NCBI GenBank assembly: GCA_026874595.1
Contig: CM049309.1
Location: forward strand, 90,852,723 to 90,916,722
Origin: Sipunculus nudus
Lineage: Eukaryota > Annelida > Sipuncula > Golfingiida > Sipunculidae
Direction of reading: 5' to 3'
DNA length: 64,000 nucleotides
The translations under genes and the position numbers were made by a program. Positions 1 through 11,402 of the stretch are shown here, in pieces (positions within the stretch are counted from its first letter, which is position 1; each line of letters opens with the position of its first letter). A model generated the notes under the pieces. It saw only the letters and a program-made list of their open reading frames with translations. It was not told where the DNA came from and searched no databases.

Positions 1-1517
1 TTTTGTTTATATGTTAAATCTCTTGTGGAAATAAATTAATTGTGATTAAAATTTATCCAACAGCAGAACAGCCCTAGAAGTTAAAATATGTCACAAATGA
101 CTGAAAGAGACTTGTAATTTTATGTAAAGGTTTTACAGGAAAGATAATTATCATGGACGATGTATACCCCGGAAAGAAAACTAACCAGCAATGCCAGGCT
201 TAAAAGGTTCATAATCATTAGTAACATGAGGCCCTGGGAATATTTTCGACCCTTCCTCAGTACTGGGTTCTGTTATGTTTAGAAGTTAACATTTCAGCTC
301 TTAAAACAGTGCATTCGATTCCCTGTAGCTATTCCTGGGAACTGCTTTTACAGAGTGCAGAGGGCAAAACATAAATCATGTTTCAGGCTACAAAGGTCCT
401 GTGTCACTCTGTAGACAGGTGTATTGATTAATAGCGTATCTGCTCAGCTTCCTTCCAGTCTGCTGAGCTGTGACAATTACCCACCGCCCGGGCTTTGTCC
501 TGTCACCCCCCGTAGAATGGCGCTGCTCTTACCGCGAATAAACGCTAAAGCGTTATGATTATAGAGTCAAGAAAATAAGATAAAAATTATCCCTCTCTGA
601 ACTGGGTAGATTTCTAAACCCGAATGCTCTTTGTCCAGTATCTGGCTATGAATTAGTTCAATCATTAAGATGTTTGTACATTCATTTGAACCATGGAATA
701 TTTTACAAATAGAAATAATACATACAAAAGGCTTTCCGTGTAAAGTAATACAGATATCAACGGAGGCTATCTTCTTGATTCATTAATTAATGTTGGGGGA
801 CTTCATGTTCCTCCTCGGTTAAAGTTGAAAGTTGAAGGTAGATCAGTTTATAAAAAAAAGGTATAAAATTTTACCAAAGGACAAAAGAAACATAATTAAA
901 ATAATGATACAGTTGTATTTTATTTTCGTCACGGATCCACCATTGTATTATGCGATGATTCAGGGTGTCACAGTTATATGTATTTATAGCATACTTTATT
1001 TTAAATCATCATTAATAATTGTTTAATAACTGCTTCTTACCAGCTTCATTTCTCGACATTTTCGTTGCTTTGTTATATTTTCAGTATATGTCTATACTCA
1101 CTAGTTATGATACTGCATGCCTTTTGTTATTAGAACAAACACATGAAAAATATCGATATTAATCTGTAAAGAATGGGGTCATTCTGTTAACAGAGATTTC
1201 AAAAGGCTTCATCCTACGAGTTGGTGGCACCGGGCCATATGAAATACATCTCAACACGCATTCCGTGGCCCATATACAGTATTCCGCGCATATAGTCTTT
1301 TTAAGCTGTAAACTGAATGTAGGTTGCGCAAACAGTCAGTAAAAGATTAACCGTCCAAGATATACGGTGATAATAATTTTCCGGGTATTCCATCTATATA
1401 TTCTCTAAATACATAGTTTGTGTGACTATAACGGTAAATGGACCACATTAAAGTCAAGGTTACCCTCGTAGTAACGTCTCTTAGTAATGGTACTGGTCCT
1501 CTTACACATATATTTGA

Positions 1518-1550
<33 letters not shown>

Positions 1551-2968
1551 ATATATGTCGTTTCGCAAGAATTGTCCTCGGCGACAGCGACGCAAGGGGT
1601 GCTGGAGCCGGAGTATCCCCGACATCCTCACCACCCGTGCCGTAATGGTAATTTTTTCTCAGTTGCAACAGACCAGGAAATATTGACACGATAATAATTA
1701 TGATAAGGTACACAAAAGCTACCCTGAACTCTCTTATCGAGACGTCTGCAAGGTGTACGGCTCAACTGATTTTACACTCTGCAAGAACAATAGAAGTATA
1801 TCCTATACCAAAATCATATCTGAAGAAAAAAATGTGCTGTGTTCCTTTATAATTAACATCATATTTATTCGTGTTAGTTCCAGTAATAAGTCAGTTTGGC
1901 TGATACATTTTGATTCGTTAAAATGATCAGAAAAAAAAAAAAGTTTTTTTGTTCTAAAATTAGGTATGGCATTCACTGTATCAGGTCACCATGGCCATGG
2001 TAATTATATTTGTCCATTGGTGTGATAAACTTGGGCAAACGAAATAAATAACATTGACCTCCATTCCTGTGATCAGTCGCCACTGTGACTGCTTCATTAT
2101 CCAGAGCCTGCAAAACCTTGCAGGATGGAAATAGGTGTTAGTAAATGGAATGTGTCCTTATTAACCTTATAGAAGAACCAAGCACGTGTGGGTTTCCTTG
2201 ATCTTACTTCCCAGCATACACCCAGGTACTCGAAGAAATTGTTCCTGTCTCTGTTTCTATAGAAACCTCGGGTAAACATTCTGCTGGGCGTTTCCTGAGA
2301 TTCAGTTTTATTCGTAGTTACAGAACAATGCTCTTCAATTTTCAAGGATCTAGAGTGTACAAAGAATTAATGCACAAATCATGTTTCAAAGTTTGAAGAT
2401 TTTGGCACCAGTTATTACTACACAATGTCCTAAGAGTTAATTAATGTATTGTTTTCTTAGGTGAACAATTAGTTTAGCTTCGGTCGGTGATATAAATCCT
2501 TCAAAACTTTCATTCAACTCAAGATGAAGCGGGAATATATTTGAAAAAAATTGGAAAAACCTTTCGCCCTGAAATGTACACTGAAATGTAACCGGCATTC
2601 TTCAAGGAAAGCAATTCTACTTTTCGAGAGGAAACACAAACTGAAGAAATTGAGAGGAATCTGTCATGTTTTATGTCAGGGATTATGTACGCTGGCTTCT
2701 TCCATGACACCAATGTGGTAACAGGGTCGGGTCTTTAATAAGTGCACAGATCCTCATCGTATAACGGCTTTCTTACTAGAAAATTATCTTTGATAATATT
2801 TAAATTAACCAGGCATTATAATACTTCACACATGACTGTCGATCTCATGTTAAATACCTGAACACAGGTCTGTATATACGCCTGCACGTGATGATAGTTC
2901 TTCCACATACATGGGTTTCCGCCTGCATATGACGTTGTTCAAGGCAGGCTATTTATTGTGAAGCAAAT
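1..2968. other. No gene recognised; AT-rich intergenic DNA
   Basis: I see no convincing coding exon here. The longest open frames are under 100 codons and match no family I know. There is a (TA)n microsatellite at about 1507-1557 and short A/T homopolymers. Confidence 0.5.
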
Positions 2969-4466
2969 TAAAGCCCCGTTCCAACTTTCACGAATTTGAC
3001 GCCGAATCTCCACGAACATGCATCATTAAAATTCGTAGGGACGTCGTGGGAGTGTCGTAGATGATGTCTTGAACATTCGGTAATGTTCGTAGCGAGGTCT
3101 TGAGCACTCAGAATTCGTGGCGCTATTTTTGAAATGTTCAAAAATTAAGCTTTGCCGTCACAAGTCGTAGCTAAGTCGTAACAGTTTCTTGGTAAGTCGT
3201 ATGAGAGTCTTCATAATTCTTGTAAATTCGTGATGTAAAACAATGTCACGAATGCTCACGAAGGAAAATGACATCGACACGACTTCAACACGACTACAAT
3301 ACGACTACCACAAGAACCTCTCAAGAGAGAGTCACGTTCATAAAACCCCTTCCTACTTCCACGAATTTGGAGACGAATCATCAAGAACTGACATCATAAA
3401 TTTTATTTTCTTAGTGATTTTTAACTTCTTACAAACCAATGAGGAATAAGGTTTAGAAGTAAGAACACTGTGTAGATTTGTAAATTTGTTTTAAAGAAGA
3501 TTTGTATTGTGGTTATTGGTTCCAACTAAATTTGAACTAAATAATTTGAAGAAGCTGAATCAAATTACGTTTCCTTTGTAATTTGTAACTTCTTTGTAAA
3601 CAAACAAGGAAGTTTTTGCAGTGAATAAACTATGTAGTTAAGTAAATATGTTTTAAAGAATTTTTTTTATCGTGGATATTGGTTGACAAAATAAATTTGA
3701 ACCAAAACAGTTTAAAGAAGCTGAATATATTATACAGTTTCGTCATACTTAAACATATGGTCAATATAATAAATTATGAATTTCCTATTTTACTATGAGA
3801 GAGTGAACTGAGCCTAACACAAATTTATATTAACAGAATCTTATATCACATTGAGAGCTGAATCAATAAGATATTTTAACCAGTATTTTGAGAGTACAGA
3901 TATTTTACATCCGATTAAGACGGTCGTCTACTTGGACTTAAAGAAGTTAACGTCGTATTTGCCACCACATAAATAAGGCGTAATTGTCTAATTACTCAAA
4001 TCAAATGAGACATATATTATTAGTGTTTTAAGCTGGATAACTTTTGTCAAATTATAATATCTGGAGAAGTTGAGTAAAGTGTTGTTATGGTGTCCTTTTA
4101 CTAATATCGTCTTCTTTGTGACATTACAATAGCTATATATCACATATATAGCTATCTAACAATCCGTGGCAAAATTGAATGATCGTAGGAGTATCGTCCA
4201 CAAGTCGCAGATCAATCGTGGAAATATCGTACCAGTATCTTAGACGTCGTCACGGAGCCGTGAACATTCTTAAAAGTCTCCTGTCATATCGTGCTGGCTT
4301 CGTGTCACTGTCGTAGCCAATCGTACTGGCATCGTACTCCTTTCGTACAATATCGTGGTCGTGATGGAATTTTTATCACTCGACAGGCCGATTGGCCACG
4401 AATCGCCACGAATTCAACATCGTAGCGATTCGGCGTCCAATTCGTGAAAGTGGGAACGGGGCTTTA
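2969..4466. mobile_element. Nonautonomous TIR DNA transposon, about 1.5 kb, TA-flanked
   Basis: The two ends are inverted repeats. The left end (from 2971) begins AAGCCCCGTTCC and continues through ACTTTCACGAATT to GACGCCGAATC. The right end (to 4464) is its reverse complement with only a few mismatches over about 40 bp. Each end is bordered by TA (2969-2970 and 4465-4466), as expected for a TA target-site duplication. Inside both ends the motif TCGTA/TCGTG recurs every 10-20 bp, first on one strand and then the other. A diverged internal copy of the terminal repeat lies near 3344-3380. No transposase frame is visible, so the element depends on a partner. The TA target fits Tc1/mariner-type or other TA-targeting superfamilies; I cannot assign it further. 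Confidence 0.8.
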
Positions 4467-5820
4467 GACTGTTAGTAGTCCAGAGCGCCTGAGCTTATGT
4501 TTGCACTGCTTCCCTCCCACATATAATATCCCAAACAACCGGCGTGTAGGCCCATGCTGTACAGCGTACCCGCATTAAATATCTACAGTACAGCGTCATC
4601 TAAATTTGGGCATGTCTCGGTAATATATAAATCTGGCGTATAGATAATCTTGTATCTGACGTGTGTGCATTCATACCTGGCGGGTATCATTCATCCCCGG
4701 CGTGTGACGTGCACAGGCCTCAAATGGCATGCGAAAGCTGGACTTCTTGTAAAATAACAGAATATGCCACATGGCTACAAGTCGTGTCTATGATATTATT
4801 TTACAGTCATGAACAAATAAACAAAAAAATACTAATTTGGATAATTTTATGCACTTTATATCCTTTACGTAAAACATGCGCCCTGTGTCCCTCATAAGGA
4901 GTAATGTCCCCAGAGGCTAACGGTTAACTGGGACCTTGCTGTAGACAATCCTCGGGCGATTTATTCGACTGGCACTTCGGTTCCACTATGACGGGTGCTG
5001 GATGGACGATTATCAAGTTGCCGAGTGAAGGACTAAACGTAAGGTTTACTTGTTTGAAGAATTAAGTGCAGTTAATTTAATACAAAGTCTGTATCCATGG
5101 AGTGAGATCTGAAGGTCTGTAACAATGGGACGTAGTAAATTACTAGACCTCACGTGGCAGGTTCTAAACATGATATGTCCACTCTGTTTAAATGATAAGA
5201 GCATTATAAATTGATGTCAAATTAGAATTCATTACACGTGAGACATAAACTCTAGAGTACGTCATGAAAAGTAAGTCCAGTCAGGGCGTCAGAGTCATAT
5301 GAGTTTGTTATGGATTAATGCACGTTTCGTGTACAATGCAAGGGGTTTTTCTTTTTCGTGTGTAATAGTATTTGTGTACACCTCTGGTGGATCCGGTTAT
5401 GATGTTTCCAAAAAAACAAGAAATATTGATTGAAGGCTATGTGTTTTAATGGGTCCCCTTTACATGGATAACAAAATTAAGAAAAGATTTTAAAAATATC
5501 GCTTTATTTACAAACATATATGGACATACCGTAAATGTACAATGAAATCGTTTGAGCTAAAATAAATTTATTTTACTAATATTACTTAATCAGGGTTCAT
5601 AACGGTTTTATTTTTCTTAACAAGGCCTACAGGCCTAATGCGAACCTGTGCAGTGGCATATACACCAAGTATAATGCTTCAATGCTGGACCATCACTTTT
5701 CAAAGACGTGTAATATGTAAATGAACAATGAAAATACCAAACCGTTTTAAAAAAGAACCAATAACACAAACATCACTGTTGAAATACGGGGGGATGGGTG
5801 CACACAACACAAAAAAAAAT
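4467..5820. other. No gene recognised
   Basis: AT-rich sequence with only short open frames. I see no repeat structure or splice-bounded exon worth naming. Confidence 0.45.
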
Positions 5821-6720
5821 AGTTGTAGGTGGCGCCACCAGTCTTGTACACGACAAAGCTGTCCGAGATGTATACATATGCCCAATTTCAATCTGATATG
5901 TCAAACCCCTCTTGAGAAAAAAAGCAGGGACATACGCTGTGCAAAAAGTATTGTAGGTGGCGCTCCCAGACTTGTATAAGACAAAGCTATCCGATATGTA
6001 TAAATATGCACAATTTCAGGCTGATATATCAAATCCTTGCTGAGAAATAAGCAGACACATACACTGTGCAAAGGTCATTATAGGTGGCGACACCAGTCAT
6101 GTGAACGAAAAGCCATCAAAGATACATGGACAGGTAAAAATATCAGGCTCATACATAAAAAATCTTTGAGTCAGGTACACTGGACTTACCAGGCTTAGGT
6201 GAGAAAGGCAGTTGCCCCCAGTGAACTGGAACGAATTGCTGGAACCAGCTACTGCATTGAGTGAACTCTTGACCTGTACCCGGGTGCACTGAGTGAATTC
6301 TTGACCTGTTGCATAATCTGACCCAGTTGGCAGTCTGTCAAAACTATAAGCAGATCCAGACTGATCTTTGGCTTCTTGCAAAATCTGAAATAGTTTGAAG
6401 TCTGCTACGCTATTTATAGATACAGATACAATCTTGGCCTATTGGCAAATCTGTTTACACATACTGAAAGACTTTGGATACAATACTTTTAAAGCTGACA
6501 TATGCATAAGATTCGGTTATCAAAATGTTTAGAAAAAAAAGATGCAGTCCTTTCAAAATTTGGTGATTATAGCTCCAGCTGTTTTCGATAGAGACTAGTT
6601 TAATGTAGAGCTGTTTAGATGGCTGACTTTTACATAAAATTTGGTGATGCTATCTCCAACCGTTTTTGAGAGAGACTGGGTTAACGTACTGACGACGGCG
6701 GACGGATGACGCTGCGCCAT
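5821..6720. repeat. Dispersed repeat with tandemly repeated GGTGGCGCCACC-type core
   Basis: Three tandem, diverged units of about 128 bp carry the cores at 5828-5839 (perfect 12-bp palindrome GGTGGCGCCACC), 5956-5967 and 6083-6094. The cores are linked by shared text such as ACAAAGCT.TCCGA.ATGTATA and CAATTTCA..CTGATAT. Downstream (about 6540-6720) are two related segments containing TTGGTGAT and TTT(T/C)GA(T/G)AGAGACT, then a short GACGG-rich stretch. The same core recurs at 17.5, 45.6, 49.4, 49.9, 50.1 and 54.6 kb, so this is a family member rather than unique DNA. No coding potential is seen. Confidence 0.55.
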
Positions 6721-7126
6721 CGTATTAGTTTAACAGGTTCGCTAAAAGAAAAACCAAGAGACAAACAAATTGAAAAAAATGAAAAAGTAATGAGGCATGG
6801 AAATATTTTATAGAGAATTTTTAAATGTCGTGAATTATGCGTGAATGTGATGAATGATCAACGGGAACATCAGCGTCAGTGTAGCTTAACATGCAAAAGA
6901 AAAAGAATGTAATCCGGCGGTACAATGAAGGGCGTCATGAGCAAGATTCCGAAAGTCCTTTTGGACCACACCCTTAAAAAAACCTGACGATAGCAACTGT
7001 TGCCACACGCACATAATTCAATCTACAATGTGCGAGGTGTGGCTTAACATGTGAAACAGGGATCATGTCAGCTCGTTATAACATGAATGTCTCGGATGCG
7101 AGGTCAATGGGCATGAACAAGTGCAG

Positions 7127-7202
<76 letters not shown>

Positions 7203-7359
7203 ATGGGCAATATTTAAATAACTTACGCATAGCTAAATTGCTTTTACTCTGAACACGCAGGAAGATTTCAGGTTATGTATTACACGACACTATTTACACG
7301 TAAAATATTGGGTCGTATACGGGTCTGACCACTTGAGGAATCTTTCAGTCGCTGTATAT
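6721..7359. other. No gene; (TA)n microsatellite at 7128-7190
   Basis: A pure AT dinucleotide run of about 63 bp lies at 7128-7190, followed by short GTAT repeats. Nothing else is recognisable. Confidence 0.6.
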
Positions 7360-7515
7360 CAGACTTGGGGTATTCGTATTCAGTATTCGTATTCATTGTA
7401 TTCGAATACAGGTATTTTCAGTATTCGTAATCGTGTTCGAATACATTTGTAAAAAGTACAAAAGTATTTGTATTCGTATTAAAATACATTGCAGAAGTAT
7501 TCATGAATTTCATGA
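7360..7515 (+). repeat. Solitary hAT-like terminus with TATTCG subterminal repeats
   Basis: CAGACTTGGGGT at 7360-7371 closely resembles the terminus of the complete element at 40941 (CAGACCTGGGGT). It is followed, as there, by a dense run of short direct and inverted repeats, here TATTCGTATTC and GTATTCGAATAC. I found no matching inverted end nearby, so this is probably one end of a truncated or deleted element. Confidence 0.4.
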
Positions 7516-7947
7516 ATACATGCAGTATACATTAACGTTGTCTACCTTTTGTCCTTTATCCATTTGGAAAAATGTCCCATTATTTGTCCCCTCATGGCCT
7601 GGGTCGGCTAATTGGAAGACTGGCCAATACCCGTCGTGGAGCACCCAGAGCAATGGCAAACCCGCTGCCGTCTCTGCTAATATTCAACGGACGTGATGTG
7701 ACTATTGGTGTTAATTAATTCATCTTGGCTTTACCTTGACCAGCGTTCGGCTCTTGCAAGACGTCCCCTCATTCAACACTTCCCGGTCCTGGTAGGCTTA
7801 CTTGGTGTAGCATAAAATATTTCCCTGTTAATTTTAGTATTTATAACATTTAAGAATTATAGAGCTGCGTCACGCCAGTTCACAGACAGGTTTCTTAAGT
7901 TCTAATGCTCAGGTTACAAATGTAAAATTCTGCTTTATGGATGAACA
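7516..7947. other. No gene recognised
   Basis: Short stretch of somewhat higher GC content without a recognisable exon. The 87-codon open frame starting near 7433 begins inside the repeat above and matches nothing I know. Confidence 0.4.
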
Positions 7948-8238
7948 TTAAACGGATCGTGTTAAACGACACACGGATCGTGTTAAACGACACACGGATC
8001 CTGTTAAACCACATACGGATCCTCTTAAACGACACACGGATCCTGTTTAAACGACACACGGTTCGTGTTAAACGACACATTGATCTTGTTAAACGACAAA
8101 CGGATCGTGTTTAACGACACATTGATCCTGTTAAACGAAACACGGATCCTGTTAATCGACACACGGATCCTGTTTCACGACACACGGATCATGTTTAACG
8201 ACTCACGGATCCTGTTAAACGACACACAGAACCCTTTA
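7948..8238. repeat. 21-bp minisatellite, about 14 copies
   Basis: Tandem units of the form GTTAAACGACACACGGATCCT. Most copies contain a BamHI-like GGATCC palindrome or its variants GGATCG and TGATCC, and one copy has an extra T (about 8047). Because 21 is divisible by three, 7-residue repeats are open on both strands (61 and 64 codons). I treat these as by-products: differences between copies change residues freely and there is no start context or neighbouring exon. Confidence 0.9.
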
Positions 8239-9954
8239 AATGTTCGTCTGCATCTGTGAAAATCATCCAACTGATAATTCAAAGTAAATGCCAGAGGGGA
8301 ACTCAAGCAACTATTTTTGAAAAACGTTAGTGATCTGTAGTTAATTGTAAATAAAAAGGTTATACTTTAATCACAAATCACAATAATACCAGAGGGTAGG
8401 TAATCCAGAAGACGACACTCGCTGAACATATGTAGAAATCATGGCTGGCACTTAGTGTTAATCTGATCATGAACTGCCATTAGGGGTAGGTGAGTAATGC
8501 CTAATTAGTATCTCATTGGCCCCTGGTACATTACCAGTAGTCAGGTTATCGACAATACACATATTATATATCATGATCTTTGGTATCGTATCCTTTTTTT
8601 TTTTTTTTTTGCTTAATTTTTATCAAATTGATCATCTATTGAAATGTTTGAAAAGGTCATGTAGTCAGTGTACAGAGGGTGAGTGGAAAGACACATTAAG
8701 AGAGTGAACCACAGAAAAGTTGCTGTGTGTGGCGTGGAGGAACACGGCTTTAGTTAGAAATAGTTATCTTTCTTTGCAAGGAGAAAAGTAACGTTTGTAT
8801 AGGGCCACTCAACAGCAGTTAGAAGTGTCAATCTGCCGAAAAACTTTTTATACAAAATCTGTACTGACAAAGAGAGAGAGACCCGAGCTCAGCTGGTTAG
8901 AGAATTATCAGCTCATAATATAATAACTTATCCATTATCACGGATATAATGTAACTGCGTGTCATTTGTAGTAAATGTAACAGTAATATAATAAGATTTC
9001 CAGCATCATTGTTTCTAAGTCTCGTCTCTGTTACTACTCGTGGTGAAGGCATACAATAGTTTGAAAGAACCACGTTCCAAGTCGTAGAACTTGCTTGTTT
9101 GTTTCCTCGGTGTTATAACTGAAAACGTGCATGCCTTTGACGTTCCATTGACTCTTTGAAATGAAACGGAACATCTGTCACAGGAGGACTTAAGTATAAG
9201 GTCGGAATCAGTTATTTTCATGACATAAGCTAACTGATGTCTATTTTGTTCACTGTTTTCAGTAAATTCAGTCGTTTTAAGAGAATAATTCTTATGACGG
9301 TTCCACTGTGACCGTTTGCGTCACCGTCCATATATATAACTTTAAGGATACTTAGTGCACGGTAATGACGACTCGGTGGTATATTTTGACATCTCCAACT
9401 TCACATAAACAATTAAAAAAAAAAGTCTACCTGAAGCTAAAATCATCCATAAATGTGTCCACACCCTCCCCTCTGCCTCCCCTTTATTGTGATTATTCGT
9501 GTCTAAGCAGGTACTAAGAACTAGAGAAGGCCATGTTTCGAAACCTAATTCTTTTTTATTGCCTAAGACTAATGACAGCACGGTAAATCGTTTGTATTGC
9601 AATGGTGTGTAAGGTAAAAGAAGAGTGAGAGAAGGAGGATAGTTAATTCAAAGATCCCTTCACACCTGATATGTAAAATTATAATAACATGTGTATCAAT
9701 ACGAACTTTATGATAAAATGCTACTTTAATATCTGATAAGTTGGCCTAATGGTTTTGATGGTTTTGTTCCATAAAAGGACATTTTTTTAAATTCGTGTGG
9801 TAAGTTCTACATGTACACACGGTTTTTCGTGTCCCTTGTGAAATTTTGTGGTTAGCAGAGTGGTTATTAGAACATAAATACAGAACGCCTTATTACAACC
9901 TGCGTTCACAAGCTGACCTTGTGTGACACGCTAGGGGTTAATTGGCAGTTGACC
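8239..9954. other. No gene recognised upstream of the DIRAS promoter
   Basis: Intergenic DNA with a poly-T run at about 8593-8611 and the tRNA-like fragment annotated separately. No exon is recognisable. Confidence 0.45.
8879..8925 (+). other. tRNA-like 5' fragment (A-box), SINE or tRNA relic
   Basis: GAGCTCAGCTGGTTAGAG at 8885-8902 is a close match to the D-arm/A-box region of a eukaryotic tRNA. No acceptor stem partner and no B-box (GGTTCGAANCC-like) follows within the next 100 bp, so it is at most a truncated tRNA-derived repeat. A chance match is possible. Confidence 0.3.
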
Positions 9955-10020
9955 ACCTTTGACGTCAGTGTGGTCAGAGTGACCTCGCTGTCACTTCACG
10001 GTAAGGAAGATGGCGGCTAT
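9955..10020 (+). promoter_or_regulatory. Probable DIRAS promoter: CRE and YY1-type motifs
   Basis: A full palindromic cAMP-response element, TGACGTCA, lies at 9960-9967. About 40 bp downstream is AAGATGGCGGC (10007-10017), the classic YY1/initiator-proximal motif of TATA-less animal promoters, which usually sits just downstream of the start site. No TATA box is seen. It lies about 1.4 kb upstream of the DIRAS coding exon on the same strand. A CRE would suit a gene that is neuron-enriched in other animals, but that link is inference. Confidence 0.55.
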
Positions 10021-10330
10021 TGGAGGATGGCTGACTGATTGACACCGAGCCTGCCTGTTATTCTAGTCGGTGAACACCCCCGCATGCAGTCGTCTTTACA
10101 GATGCCTGGAGCTAGATGCAGACATACGGCCTGCCTTTATCATATCGATTATCACCCGTTTGCCTGGTTCAGGCAGGAATATTGCTTGATTTGCCAGCTG
10201 TATCCTCAAAATACCATGCAGTGTTGATTTTATTGACTCACTTTTTCTGTTAGTTTAGTCGGCACAGGAGGAAAAGCCAAAGTAGCCAGTATATAAACTT
10301 GTAGTGCAAATTCCAGTTGTTGCCACGCAG

Positions 10331-10376
10331 GATCTGGAAAACAACAGACCAAACCATGGAATGCTCGGTTAGAAAA
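10331..10376 (+). other. Candidate upstream DIRAS exon with in-frame Kozak ATG
   Basis: The segment is preceded by CCAGTTGTTGCCACGCAG (acceptor-like) and followed by GTAAGG at 10377 (strong donor-like). It may be an internal 46-base exon or the 3' part of a longer first exon beginning near 10000. Another donor-like GTAAGG lies at 10001. An ATG at 10356 in the context AACCATGGA opens seven codons ending exactly at the donor. Joining to the acceptor at 11369/11370 keeps the frame into the DIRAS coding exon without a stop. Confidence 0.4.
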
Positions 10377-11272
10377 GTAAGGTGTTTTGTATTGGTATCT
10401 GTATACGCACGGGAATGCTAGCTTGATTTAGATGAGGATTTTAATCATCAGGATGTTTCCTTTTACATAGACAATTATTTAGATGAAATGGATTATTTAG
10501 TAATTTTCATACACTTATTTCATGTCCGCATGGCTGTTTTCATTTTAGAAAATTTTATAATATGTTACGATTAACAAACCTGGATATAATCGTTAGAATA
10601 TACAACATTTCTGATAGAGCATTGTTGTGTGGCTGACAACGTGATGAAGGGGACTAACCCCATGTACCATCCGGCACCAATATATTTTCTGTCTTTTTTA
10701 ATGTTCACGGTAATTTTCCGAAGCAAAATAATATTCACAGCAAGGTTATACCATTTATACTTTTTTTAATCTTGATTGCGCATGTAGTAACTGGGAAGGG
10801 ATTTTGAGAAATTATACCCGACACGAATTTCTTTGACAAAGCTACCCTGAACTTTAAACATACTTTCAGAAATAATATTGATTATCGCCATTTTTAGAGG
10901 ACTACATTAAAAATACATAAGTGCTAAATTCCCTGAACTACTTTATATATTTGTTTTTAACAGACGGTTCAAAACGTGGGCGAGTTTACGGTTTCCAGGA
11001 ATCCACCCTCATGTGCTTTTGTTGTGACGATTCCTTTTGTTCTGTGTCAAGTTTCTCGTTAATAAGTGTTTTGAATTCAGTATTCACGCGTTGTAATAGA
11101 AAAACTCTCTCTAAATATATACAATATCAATTCAGCATGCGCCTCGTTTATATGGTATAGTTGTTTGTCTATAATATTCCTGTCTCTATTACAGGCCGGC
11201 ACTTGAAATCCCTATACGGTTACCAGTTTGAACATGCAGACATCTACACACCTTTAGCCAGACGCCTGTATG

Positions 11273-11334
<62 letters not shown>

Positions 11335-11369
11335 TACCCATAATACATTTTGTGTATTTTGTTTTTCAG
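10377..11369 (+). other. Putative DIRAS intron with (TA)n microsatellite
   Basis: The intron is proposed between the donor GTAAGG at 10377 and the acceptor TTTTGTTTTTCAG ending at 11369. The acceptor has a good pyrimidine tract directly before the coding exon. A (TA)n run fills about 11274-11331, only 38 bp before the acceptor, so length changes there could affect splicing. The 5' boundary is less certain than the 3' boundary. Confidence 0.55.
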
Positions 11370-11402
11370 AGTCCAAGTGACCGATCCATTCGCCTGCGGG
11401 TG

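Noticed and set aside
8879-8925. Functional tRNA gene
   Set aside because: Only the D-arm/A-box part is present; no T-arm/B-box, acceptor stem or terminator run follows at the right distance.
1711-10860. Shared word AAAGCTACCCTGAACT at about 1716 and 10844
   Set aside because: Only 16 bases match and the flanks differ; one short match in 64 kb is weak evidence for a repeat family.
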